Positions 51,733-60,149 of a DNA stretch of 64,000 nucleotides are shown piece after piece; position 1 is the first letter of the stretch; the number at the start of each line of letters is the position of its first letter. Made by a program: the position numbers and the translations under genes. Below the pieces are notes generated by a model. That model made no database searches. It was not told the DNA's origin and was given only the letters and a program-made list of their open reading frames with translations. This DNA is from Verrucomicrobiota bacterium (lineage in GTDB: Bacteria > Verrucomicrobiota > Verrucomicrobiia > Opitutales > Opitutaceae), in contig JAEYWP010000013.1 in assembly GCA_023428905.1 (NCBI GenBank), positions 1 through 64,000 on the forward strand, written 5' to 3'.

Positions 51733-51957
51733 GACAGTGAAACCAGGAGAATGACGGAGAGGACCCGCGGTCCGAGACTCGTTTATGATCCGGGTAAATT
51801 CGTGTCCCTTCGTGGTTCAATTTCTCACCACGGAGAGACTCGGATACGGAGCCTGTTACCCTCTGCTTCCCATCCCTGCGCATGCGAGTCACGCAGCCTC
51901 CCGCCGGCGTGCCCCAAATCATCAATCAAAAATCATAAATCATAAACTCTGGATGCC
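51733..51957. repeat. Spacer with a family-C-like copy and a family-A array
   Basis: No gene in these 225 bp between convergent genes. ATTCGTGTCCCTTCGTGG with TTCAATTTCTCACCACGG (51798-51835) resembles family C at 61087-61325. A family-A array occupies 51917-51951 (AATCATC, AATCAAA, AATCATA, AATCATA, AACTCTG); on the minus strand it starts 6 nt after the DUF1573 stop in the sense orientation GATTTATGATT. Confidence 0.75.
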
Positions 51958-52908
51958 TTATGGCTTCTCCGCGCGGATGATCACGGGGACCTCGGCTTCG
52001 AGCTCGTCACCGGCGTAGAGGCGCAGGTAGCGGGTCGCATGGCCCGCGGTGGTGGGCGTGATGGAAACCTGGAGCAATGCCTGGGTGCCATCTCTTCCCT
52101 CCAGTACCACCTCGCCTCCATCGAGCTCCCCGCGCGGGTCTTTTTCCGGCGTCCAGCCGAGCAGGCTGACGGGTAGGCTGACCCTCTCGCCCACCTTGGT
52201 CTCGGGGAGGAGCACCGGGGTGGGATCGACGGAAAGCTGGGACTGGATCGAAGCGAATACACTGAAGTTCAGCTCCGGCTCACGCGGATCGCTGGTGCGG
52301 ACTTTCACCCGCGGCTGGTGCGTCCCGGCCGGTGCCTTGGGATCCTTGCTCAAGCGAACATTGAATTTGCCACCGTCCACCGAGGCGATGTCCGCCTTCA
52401 GCCACGGGACACTCGCCTCGAAGCCGGTGATTTCTGCGGACCCGGCCCCGGTGTATTCAATGACAAAGGACGCAATCGCGGGCTCGCCGCGGTTGCTTGC
52501 CGGGAGCATCGCCAGCTGCGCCCCAAACACCCAGTTGTCGTACGCACTGATCAATGCCTGCACCGGGACCACCAGGTCGCCCCCGGTGGTCTGGACCACC
52601 ACCCGCCGCGGGGTCAGGCCCTGGTAGGTGCGGGTCTCAAACGCCACCTCCATCGTGGTGCTTTCGCCCGGGGCCAGCTTCATCTGCTTGGGCGCTCCGG
52701 CGGTGCAGCTGCAATCAGCGCCCACGCGCAGGATCTCGACCGGCTCCGTCCCCGGATTAGTCAGGGTGACCGTCGCCTTCAAGACCTGCTCCTGCCGGGC
52801 TTTCCCGAAGTCGACCGCGGCCGGGCTGGCCGTCAGGCCCGCCCGTGCCACCGCCGTGCCGAGGGTGAAGGAAACAACTGCGAGAAAGAGGCGTACAAAT
52901 CGGCTCAT
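51958..52908 (-). CDS. DUF1573 domain protein (secreted, Ig-like)
   Basis: Secreted protein of 316 aa with a signal peptide (about residues 1-23, RFVRLFLAVVSFTLGTAVARA). The DUF1573/ASH-like module (about 25-125) has AAVDFGKARQEQVLKATVTL, NPGTEPVEILRVGADCSC and LAPGESTTMEVAFETRTYQG; the DCSCT.G tail with paired cysteines is the family hallmark. Two further beta-sandwich-like stretches follow with VPWLKADIASVDGGKFNVRL and PVSLLGWTPEKDPRGELDG. Function unknown; it may bind the cell surface or act on redox partners, given the adjacent VKOR protein. The ATG at 52908 opens the signal peptide. Confidence 0.88.
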   Translation of the reverse strand: MSRFVRLFLAVVSFTLGTAVARAGLTASPAAVDFGKARQEQVLKATVTLTNPGTEPVEILRVGADCSCTAGAPKQMKLAPGESTTMEVAFETRTYQGLTPRRVVVQTTGGDLVVPVQALISAYDNWVFGAQLAMLPASNRGEPAIASFVIEYTGAGSAEITGFEASVPWLKADIASVDGGKFNVRLSKDPKAPAGTHQPRVKVRTSDPREPELNFSVFASIQSQLSVDPTPVLLPETKVGERVSLPVSLLGWTPEKDPRGELDGGEVVLEGRDGTQALLQVSITPTTAGHATRYLRLYAGDELEAEVPVIIRAEKP

Positions 52909-52969
52909 GCGAGGCCGACAATCAGCCCAAACGCGCGCGTCGCGCAAGCGAAGGAACAAGGCGTAAATC

Positions 52970-55900
52970 TCAGAGCCTTTCTTCCATCACCGTGCGGATG
53001 GTGCGGGCGAGGTCGGAGAAACGGTAGGGTTTGGGCACCATGCCGCGGAAACCGTGGGCGCGGTAGTTCGACAGGACCGGGTCGCTGGAGTAGCCGCTCG
53101 ACACGATCGCCCGCACATGCGGGTCGATCCGCAGCAGTTCCTGCATCGCCTCGCGGCCGCCCATCCCACCGGGGACGGTCAGGTCCATGATCACCAGGCG
53201 GAATGGCGCCCCGGCGTCGCGGGCTTGCACATACTCCTGCACCGCCGCCGCGCCATCCGCCACCGCGGTCACCTCCACCCCCAGCCGCGAGAGGAGGGAG
53301 AGCGCGAGGGTCCGGATCGTCTCCTCGTCGTCCATGAAAAGGACCCGGCCGGAGAGCGTCGTGATCTCTTCGACCCGCTCTGTAGGCTCGATGCGGCTGT
53401 GCGGTGCGGCCGGCAGCCAGATGTGGAAGGTGGTGCCACGGCCGAGCTCCGACTCGACTTCGACGTGCCCCTGGTGCTTGCGGACGATGGAATACACCGT
53501 TGCGAGGCCCAGCCCGCTGCCCGACTGCTTGGTGGTGAAATACGGGTCGAAGATCCGCGCGAGGTGCTCCGCCCGGATACCGGTTCCTGTGTCGCCAAAC
53601 CGTAAATACAGGTAGTCGCCCAGGGCAAGGGGACGGGTGGATTCGGCCTGGACACGTTCGTTCTGCAGCCCAATCCGCACCACGCCGCCCTCGGGCATGG
53701 CCTGGACGGCGTTGATCACCAGGTTCTGCACCACCTGGCCGATCTGCCCCTTGTCCACATCCGCCGCCCACAGATCCTCGGTCTGGCTGAACTCGCAACG
53801 CACCTTGGAGCCATGGAGGGCAAACTCCGCCGCCTCGCGCACGATCTCGGGCAGTTGCACCGCCTTGCGCACCGGCTCGCCGCCCTTGGCGAACGTGAGC
53901 AGCTGCTGCGTGAGGTCGCGCGCCCGCATCACGCCGCGCTCCGCCTCACCCAGCCAGCGGCCCGCGGCCTCCATCACAACGGAGTCGAGCATGGCGAGGG
54001 TGACGTTCCCCATCACCACGGTGAGGATGTTGTTGAAATCGTGGGCGATGCCGCCGGCGAGAATCCCCACGGCCTCGAGTTTGGAGGAGCGGAGAAGCTC
54101 GGCCTCGAGCCGCGCACGCTCCGTCACATCGCGAAACACCACCACCGCGCCGATCGCGCGGCCGGCCAGGTCGTGCATCGGGGCACAGCGGCCATCCACC
54201 AGGCAGAGCCCGCCCAGGCGGCTGGCGAGGGTGGTCTGCAGCGGGAAGTCGATCACCCGGTGCTCGCTGATGGCACGCAGCACGGGAAGGGTCACCTCGG
54301 CGCGGGTCTTCTCGTGGCGGAGGATGCAGACATCCTCGACCGAACGCCCGATCGCGGAGCCCGCGGCCCAGCCGGTGATCCGCTCCGCCGCCTCGTTCAT
54401 GAACTGGACGACCCCGTGTGTATCCGTGGTCATGAGACCCTCGGCCATCGCCCGCAGGGTGACTCGCAGGCGCTCGCGCTCCGCCGCCAGCTCAGCCTCG
54501 GCGCTGCGCACCGCCGTCAGATCGAGCAGCACCACCTGGGTCCACTCGAGGCTCTCACGCCCGTCCAGGCGGGGCAGCCACCACCGGTAATAGGTCCGGC
54601 GCACAGTGCCATCCAAGGCGTTCAGCGTGATCTCGCCCTCGATCTCCTCGCGCCCGTCCCACACTGCCAGGAAGGCCTGCCGCCGCATGGAAAGGGCATC
54701 GGGAGTCAGGATCCCGGTCAGATTCTCGAGCAGCTCCTGCTTGGAGCGGGCACGCACCAGACGCACCGCCTCCTCATTGACGCCGACCACCGCCACGTTG
54801 AGCAGCGCGGCCGCCAACTTCTCGGGATGGCGGTCCATGTACTCGGAAAGGTGGGTCACCCCCTCCTTCCGCAGGCGCACCATCCAGTCGCCGACCGAGC
54901 GGTAGTCGTACTCGAGGATGGCCACGGGGGAATGCTCGAAGAGCACCCGGTAACGCTCCTCGGAAGCCCGAATGGCGGCCTCGGCACGGCGGCGCTCGGT
55001 GATGTCGGAGACAAAACCCTCGAGCAGCACGATTTCCCCGCGCACGTTGCGGATCGCGCGGACATTCTCGGAAATCCACTTGCTGGAACCGTCGGCGCAA
55101 TGGACCTCCGAATCGAACCCGGTGAGCGCATCCCTCGTCCCAAGCAATTCGAAAAACGCCTCCCGCCGCCGCGGATCGACATAAAGGCCGGTGGCGGAGC
55201 GGAGGTGGTCGAGCAGATGCTTCGGACCGCTGAAACCGAGCATCCGGGCGAGGGCGGGGTTGACGGCGCGAAACTCTCCGTCGCGAGTCGATTGATACAC
55301 ACCCTCCGCCGCGTTCTCGAAAAGGTCGCGGTAACGCTGTTCGCTCTGCCGCAGGCGCTGCTCCGCCTCATGGCGCTCGGTCACGTCCTCGGCCAGGGAG
55401 AGCACGGCGCGGCGGCCGGCGAAGTCATGGGGATGCGAGCGCACCCGCATCAGCATTTCCGAGCCGTCCTTGCGGCTGTGGCGCCAGACCAGGCCGGTGG
55501 CATGGCTTGTCCGCCAGCGATCGAGGTGGTGACGCAGCTTTTCCCGCTCCTCCTCGGGGCGGATGTCGAAGATGGTCAGCTTGAGGAACTCCTCCTCGGT
55601 GTATCCATAATGCCGCAACGCGGCCTGGTTGACGGCGAGGAAAAACAGGGTCTCCGCGTCGTACACCCACATCGGGTTGGGGTTGTCCTCGAAAAGCCGT
55701 CGATAGCGCGCCTCGCTGTCCCGGATGGCCTGCTCCGACGCCTTCCGCTCCGAGATGTCGGTGTGCGCGCCGATCAGACGGAGTGGATGGCCGTCGGCGT
55801 CGAAGATCGCCCGGCCGCAGGAGGAGATCCACTTGTAGGAGCCGTCGCGGCAGAGAATGCGGTATTCGACCCGGTACAGCTCGTTGTCGCCCCGCAGGTG

Positions 55901-57193
55901 GCTCTGAAGGTCGGCGATGACGCGCTCGCGATCCGACGGGTGGATACGCGCCTGCCATTCGTCGCTGCTATCGGGCAGTTCCTCGGGGCTGAAGCCAATC
56001 ATCTCCTTCCAGCGGTCGGACAGGTAGATGTCCCCGGAGACGTAGTTCTTCTCGAAGATGCCGACGTTGAGCGCCCGCACCGCCAGCTGCCAGCGGTCCT
56101 CCACCTCGCGCAGGCGGGCCTCGGTGGCGCGCAGCTCGCTGACGTCCGAAATGACCAGGATCGAGTGCTCGAGGTCCACCCGCCCGTCGATCCGCGGGGC
56201 GGTCCAGTGCAGGACACCAAAACCGCGGGTGCCATCCACACGGGCAAAGCGGATGTCGCACACGACCTCGTTTCTGCCCTGCCAGATGGCCTCGAGAATC
56301 AAACGGAAGGCGCGCAGGTCGCGGTTCATCACCACGGCCGGGCCAACCCGCGCCACAAAGGTCTCGAAGTCCGGGGCACCGCTCGCGCGGAGGGCGGCGG
56401 GATTGGCGCGGGTGATCTGGATATGGGAGAAGATCGGCTCGAGCGCGGCGGGCCGTCCGCCCAGGTGGGCGACGAGGTCGTTCACGCCCTCCCGTCGGAG
56501 GTGTTCGATCCAATCTCCGATCCGGGTGAAATCGGCCTCCAGGATGGCGACGGGGGCATGTTCGTAGAGCCCGCGGATCTTGGCCTCGGAGCGGCGCACC
56601 GCCTGTTCCGCCTGCAGGCGCGGGCGCTGGTCGCGGATGATCGCCTGGAGGTAGCGTTTTGCGCCCGCGGTCACGATCGAGGCGCGTACATGGACCGGTA
56701 CCCGCTCCCCGGAGCGGTGCACCAGGGCGCCCTCGTATTCGATGATCTCACCGGGGGCCAGGCCGGCGGCGAAACGCGAGCCGATCCGCTCCCGCTGGGT
56801 CTCCGGGTGCAGCGTGGTGTGGCGCCGTCCGATCAGTTCCTTCTCCTCCCAGCCCAGCAGCTGGCAGGCGCAGCGATTGACCTCGATGATGAGGCCCGTG
56901 TCGGCGTCCGCCACAAGGATGGCGTCACTCGCCTGTTCGAGGAGGAGACGATGGCGCTCTTCCGACACCAACAGCGCCCGGTTCCGCCGCTGGAGCTCGG
57001 CCGCCACGCGCCGCCGGGAGACCGCCGTCGCCACCGCGACGCCCAGTGCGCCCAGCAGCACCAATCCTCCTGCAACATCCCACGCCAGGGCGTGCTCCCC
57101 GGACACCGTCAGACCATCGCAACCGCTCAAGGTCACCATGCCCGCAGAAGCCAGGAAAACGGACCTGAGTCGGTCGGGCGGAATGGGCTTCAT
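52970..57193 (-). CDS. Multi-PAS hybrid sensor histidine kinase
   Basis: 1,407 aa membrane-anchored sensor. The N-terminus has a signal-like segment and a helix near residues 38-58 (AWDVAGGLVLLGALGVAVAT). About seven PAS-type modules follow: standard ones near 70-195, 360-490, 495-610, 615-735 and 900-1015. Two are long atypical units (about 205-355 and 740-895) that share HAPVAILEADFTRIGDWIEHL / HSPVAILEYDYRSVGDWMVRL. The kinase core has His1051 in AGGIAHDFNNILTVVMGN, N-box NLVINAVQAMPEGG, G-boxes GDTGTGI and GSGLGLATV. A receiver domain (about 1283-1400) has acidic MDDEET, Asp1337 in LVIMDLTVPGGMGG, and a late Lys. No separate response regulator is adjacent, so output may be phosphotransfer elsewhere. 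The ATG at 57193 is clear. Confidence 0.95.
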   Translation of the reverse strand: MKPIPPDRLRSVFLASAGMVTLSGCDGLTVSGEHALAWDVAGGLVLLGALGVAVATAVSRRRVAAELQRRNRALLVSEERHRLLLEQASDAILVADADTGLIIEVNRCACQLLGWEEKELIGRRHTTLHPETQRERIGSRFAAGLAPGEIIEYEGALVHRSGERVPVHVRASIVTAGAKRYLQAIIRDQRPRLQAEQAVRRSEAKIRGLYEHAPVAILEADFTRIGDWIEHLRREGVNDLVAHLGGRPAALEPIFSHIQITRANPAALRASGAPDFETFVARVGPAVVMNRDLRAFRLILEAIWQGRNEVVCDIRFARVDGTRGFGVLHWTAPRIDGRVDLEHSILVISDVSELRATEARLREVEDRWQLAVRALNVGIFEKNYVSGDIYLSDRWKEMIGFSPEELPDSSDEWQARIHPSDRERVIADLQSHLRGDNELYRVEYRILCRDGSYKWISSCGRAIFDADGHPLRLIGAHTDISERKASEQAIRDSEARYRRLFEDNPNPMWVYDAETLFFLAVNQAALRHYGYTEEEFLKLTIFDIRPEEEREKLRHHLDRWRTSHATGLVWRHSRKDGSEMLMRVRSHPHDFAGRRAVLSLAEDVTERHEAEQRLRQSEQRYRDLFENAAEGVYQSTRDGEFRAVNPALARMLGFSGPKHLLDHLRSATGLYVDPRRREAFFELLGTRDALTGFDSEVHCADGSSKWISENVRAIRNVRGEIVLLEGFVSDITERRRAEAAIRASEERYRVLFEHSPVAILEYDYRSVGDWMVRLRKEGVTHLSEYMDRHPEKLAAALLNVAVVGVNEEAVRLVRARSKQELLENLTGILTPDALSMRRQAFLAVWDGREEIEGEITLNALDGTVRRTYYRWWLPRLDGRESLEWTQVVLLDLTAVRSAEAELAAERERLRVTLRAMAEGLMTTDTHGVVQFMNEAAERITGWAAGSAIGRSVEDVCILRHEKTRAEVTLPVLRAISEHRVIDFPLQTTLASRLGGLCLVDGRCAPMHDLAGRAIGAVVVFRDVTERARLEAELLRSSKLEAVGILAGGIAHDFNNILTVVMGNVTLAMLDSVVMEAAGRWLGEAERGVMRARDLTQQLLTFAKGGEPVRKAVQLPEIVREAAEFALHGSKVRCEFSQTEDLWAADVDKGQIGQVVQNLVINAVQAMPEGGVVRIGLQNERVQAESTRPLALGDYLYLRFGDTGTGIRAEHLARIFDPYFTTKQSGSGLGLATVYSIVRKHQGHVEVESELGRGTTFHIWLPAAPHSRIEPTERVEEITTLSGRVLFMDDEETIRTLALSLLSRLGVEVTAVADGAAAVQEYVQARDAGAPFRLVIMDLTVPGGMGGREAMQELLRIDPHVRAIVSSGYSSDPVLSNYRAHGFRGMVPKPYRFSDLARTIRTVMEERL

Positions 57194-57473
57194 CGTGCGT
57201 TAAATCGCGCCCCACGACACCGCGAGCCATCTGCATTGTCGAGGCGCAAACCGGGCGGGCGCAGGGGATTACACTGGGGGGATCACCCCAGTCGATTGGC
57301 CCGTCAAAACCTCCTCTTATTCCGCCCGGGCTAGACCGCTCAGAACACGCACGGGGGCAAAAACGCACTCTTTCAAGGTTCTTTGACCAAATCAGCCGCG
57401 GAAAGCGTTGTTGCCGAACTGTTATGCGGCTTGCCTTCCCCCGTTTTCCCGCGGACGTCCGCTCCCTCGATCC
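57194..57473. other. Divergent intergenic region
   Basis: 280 bp between the hybrid kinase and the acetyltransferase. It holds both promoters, but I could not fix -35/-10 pairs, and it contains no copy of the window's repeat families. The stretch CAAGGTTCTTTGACCAAATC near 57374 is the AT-richest part. Confidence 0.4.
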
Positions 57474-57947
57474 ATGAACGTCACCTACCGCCCCGCCACT
57501 GCTGCCGATACTGCCCTGGTCCTTTGCTTCATTCGTGACCTGGCCAAGTATGAGCAGCTTTCGTCCGAGTGTGTCGCCACGGAGGAGCAGATTCGCGGCA
57601 CCCTGTTTAGCGAAAAACCCGTCGCGGAGTGCCTGCTGGCCTTTGCCGACGGAGAGCCGGCTGGGTTCGCGGTCTTCTTCACCAACTTCTCCACCTTCCT
57701 GGCGCGCCCCGGACTCTTCCTCGAGGACCTGTTTGTGAAGCCGACCTTCCGCAAGCGCGGGATCGGACGCGGACTGATGGAGCGCCTGGCCAGACTCGCC
57801 AACGAACGCGGGTACGGGCGCATGGAGTGGACGGTCCTCGACTGGAACGAGCCTGCGATCGAGTTCTATCGCAGCCTCGGCGGGCAGCCGATGGAGGAGT
57901 GGCGGATCTTCCGCCTCTCCGGCCCGGCCCTGGCACGGTTCGCCTGA
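57474..57947 (+). CDS. GNAT N-acetyltransferase (diamine/spermidine acetyltransferase-like)
   Basis: 157 aa GNAT enzyme resembling SSAT/thialysine acetyltransferases. Residues 1-45 start YRPATAADTALVLCFIRDLA and KYEQLSSECVATEEQI. The central block PAGFAVFFTNFSTFLARPG is followed by LFLEDLFVKPTFRKRGIGRG (acetyl-CoA motif A, R..GIGRG), then GRMEWTVLDWNEPAIEFYRS and LGGQPMEEWRIFRLSG. These match the SSAT consensus closely. The acceptor may be a polyamine or a related amine; not proven. The ATG at 57474 starts at the first strand. It stands alone. Confidence 0.92.
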   Translation: MNVTYRPATAADTALVLCFIRDLAKYEQLSSECVATEEQIRGTLFSEKPVAECLLAFADGEPAGFAVFFTNFSTFLARPGLFLEDLFVKPTFRKRGIGRGLMERLARLANERGYGRMEWTVLDWNEPAIEFYRSLGGQPMEEWRIFRLSGPALARFA

Positions 57948-58031
57948 TTTCGTCGGAGGATTGGCCCGCTGCCGCGTCTGATGGGCAAGCGAGGCGCCAG
58001 CGCGGACACAGTCCGCAAATTTGTTACGATC

Positions 58032-58055
58032 ACAGTTTCACTTTTGCCAAACTGT
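58032..58055. promoter_or_regulatory. Inverted repeat upstream of the MocR gene, candidate operator
   Basis: ACAGTTT and AAACTGT are perfect inverted repeats separated by 10 bp, centred about 80 bp before the ATG. MocR/GntR-type regulators bind such dyads and often control their own operon. Binding by this regulator is inferred. Confidence 0.5.
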
Positions 58056-58122
58056 ACTGGTTACCCTGCACTGCGGGTGCATCTGACCGCCGCGCCGGCG
58101 TTCTGGTAATCGTATTGGCGCC

Positions 58123-59565
58123 ATGATTCAGCCACTGACCAAGCCCACCGTCTCCCCGCTCTATGTGGAGCTCGCCGATTCTCTGCAGCAACTGGTGGAG
58201 CAGGGAACGCTCCGCCCGGGGCACCGCGTCCCGTCCGTCCGGCGCATGGCCCTGCAGCGCGACGTGAGTATCTCCACCGTCCTGCAGGCCTACACGATGC
58301 TGGAGAGCCGCGGTTACCTGGAGGCCCGGCCCCAGTCCGGTTATTATGTGCGTCCGCGGCTGCCGCTCGACGCCCCCGAGCCCCGGATGGCGCGGCCGAT
58401 GGCCAAGCCCAGTTACGTGGGGGTGAACGACCTGACCGCGGAGGTGCTCGCGCATGCGCTGGACCCGAACTACGTCTCGCTCGGAGCCGCCTGCCCCGCT
58501 CCCTCGCTCTTCCCCACCCGCAAGCTTGCGCGCGTGATGGGCTCGGCGGCGCGAAACGACCCGTCGTTGCTCGGCAAATACTCGCTCAACTACGCCTACG
58601 AGCCCCTCACCCGGGAAATTGCCCGGCGTTACCTGCAGGCCGGTGCCGCCCTCGCCCACGACGAACTCGTGGTCACCGTCGGCTGCACCGAGGCGCTCAA
58701 CCTCGCCCTGCGCGCCATCACCAAGCCCGGTGACACGGTCGCGGTCGAGACGCCGGCCTATTTCGGCATCCTGCAGACGATCCAGAGCCTCAACCTGCGC
58801 GTGCTCGAGATTCCGACAGACTCACGGGAGGGCCTCTGCCTGGACGCGCTGCGCGACGCCCTCCGCCAGAACGTGGTGAAGGCGCTTTTTGTCATGCCCA
58901 GCTTCCTCAATCCGCTGGGCTCATGCATGCCGGACGCGAAGAAGGAGAAGCTCTACGAGCTTCTGACCGAGTTCGACATCCCCGCGATCGAGGACGACAT
59001 CTACGGCGACCTGCATTTCAGCGAGCGCCGGCCCAAGCCGCTCAAGGCCTGGGACCGCGACGGGCGGGTGCTGCTCTGCAGCTCGTTCAGCAAGACCCTG
59101 GCCCCGAGCCTGCGGGTCGGCTGGATCGCCCCGGGCCGGTACATGGAACGGGTGCGGCGTCTCAAGTTTACCAATACGCTGGGAACACCGATCATCCTGC
59201 AGAAGACGATCTCGGACTTCCTGCGCGACGGCGGTTATGATCACCACCTGCGTTCGATCCGCCGCGCCTACCAGAACCAGCTGCACCTCTTTTCCCAGTC
59301 CATCCTGCGCCAGATGCCGCCCGGCACCCGGCTCAGCCGGCCGCAGGGAGGATTTGTGCTCTGGGTCGAGCTGCCGCCGAAGGTGGACACGATGAAGCTG
59401 TACGCCGACGCGCTCAAGCACCGGGTCAACATCGCCCCGGGCCCGCTCTTCTCAGTGAAGGAGCGGTACCGCAACTGCCTGCGGCTGAACTGCGGCATCC
59501 CCTGGAGCGAGGCGATCGGCCAGGCAATCGAACTGGTCGGCCGTCTCGCGCGGCAGCAGGCATGA
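58123..59565 (+). CDS. MocR-type regulator / PLP aminotransferase-fold protein
   Basis: 480 aa protein with an N-terminal GntR winged helix (about residues 5-75) and a fold-type I aminotransferase domain (about 95-475). The HTH shows YVELADSLQQLVEQGTLRPG, HRVPSVRRMALQRDVSISTV and MLESRGYLEARPQSGYYVRP. The PLP domain has VVTVGCTEALNLALRAIT, VETPAYFGILQTIQ, FVMPSFLNPLGSCMP, PAIEDDIYGDLHF and LCSSFSKTLAPSLRVGWIAP, where the SFSKT Lys is the PLP anchor. MocR proteins usually sense a metabolite through PLP and control neighbouring genes. It overlaps a DJ-1/PfpI gene by 4 nt, and an EamA exporter follows. An inverted repeat upstream may be its operator. Confidence 0.93.
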   Translation: MIQPLTKPTVSPLYVELADSLQQLVEQGTLRPGHRVPSVRRMALQRDVSISTVLQAYTMLESRGYLEARPQSGYYVRPRLPLDAPEPRMARPMAKPSYVGVNDLTAEVLAHALDPNYVSLGAACPAPSLFPTRKLARVMGSAARNDPSLLGKYSLNYAYEPLTREIARRYLQAGAALAHDELVVTVGCTEALNLALRAITKPGDTVAVETPAYFGILQTIQSLNLRVLEIPTDSREGLCLDALRDALRQNVVKALFVMPSFLNPLGSCMPDAKKEKLYELLTEFDIPAIEDDIYGDLHFSERRPKPLKAWDRDGRVLLCSSFSKTLAPSLRVGWIAPGRYMERVRRLKFTNTLGTPIILQKTISDFLRDGGYDHHLRSIRRAYQNQLHLFSQSILRQMPPGTRLSRPQGGFVLWVELPPKVDTMKLYADALKHRVNIAPGPLFSVKERYRNCLRLNCGIPWSEAIGQAIELVGRLARQQA

Positions 59566-60149
59566 GCGCGCGACAGCAGGTCGGAATCCTCCTCTTCGAA
59601 GGGGTCGAATTGCTCGACTTCGCCGGCCCCTTCGAGGTGTTCTCCGCCGCCGACGAGCTGCGGGGCGGGACTGCCTTTGATGTGTGGACAGTGGCCGCAA
59701 GCGCGGAGCCGGTGACGACCCACAACGGGCTCGTGGTCGTCCCCCGGCACGCCTTTCCCACCGCGCCCCGCCCCGACCTCCTGGTCATTCCGGGCGGCTT
59801 CGGCACCCGCGCCCTGCTTCACCAGCCCGTGAGTCTCGACTGGATACAAACGGCCGCGGCCTCCGCCGGCCTGGTGGTGAGCGTCTGCACCGGTTCCCTG
59901 GTCCTGGCGAAGCTGGGTCTGCTCGACGGCCTTCGCGTCACCACCCACCACCAGCTCTTCGGGCTGCTGGCGGAACTGGCGCCGTCCGCCACGCTGGAAC
60001 GCGGGGCGCGCTTCACCGACAATGGGCGGATCTGCACCGCGGCGGGGGTCTCCGCCGGGCTCGACCTTTCGCTGCACCTCGTTGGCCGCCTCCTTGGAGA
60101 AGCGGCCGCGGCCGAAACAGCCCGCTACATTGAATATGAACGCCGCTGA
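59562..60149 (+). CDS. DJ-1/PfpI family protein
   Basis: 195 aa cytoplasmic protein of the class I glutamine-amidotransferase-like DJ-1 superfamily. It starts QQVGILLFEGVELLDFAGPF, the usual opening with the acidic residue. LLVIPGGFGTRALL and VVSVCTGSLVLAKLGLLDGL form the nucleophile elbow (Cys in VCTGS), and GVSAGLDLSLHLVGRLLG is also family-typical. The last residues read AAETARYIEYERR. Members include GlxA-type repressor sensor domains, isonitrile hydratase and putative chaperones; isonitrile-hydratase-like proteins look closest. It overlaps the MocR gene by 4 nt and the next gene by 14 nt. Confidence 0.88.
   Translation: MSARQQVGILLFEGVELLDFAGPFEVFSAADELRGGTAFDVWTVAASAEPVTTHNGLVVVPRHAFPTAPRPDLLVIPGGFGTRALLHQPVSLDWIQTAAASAGLVVSVCTGSLVLAKLGLLDGLRVTTHHQLFGLLAELAPSATLERGARFTDNGRICTAAGVSAGLDLSLHLVGRLLGEAAAAETARYIEYERR

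Noticed and set aside
53813..57334. Plus-strand open frame of about 1,173 codons
   Set aside because: It mirrors the hybrid kinase on the other strand and shows no recognisable domain, only the same GC-driven absence of stops.
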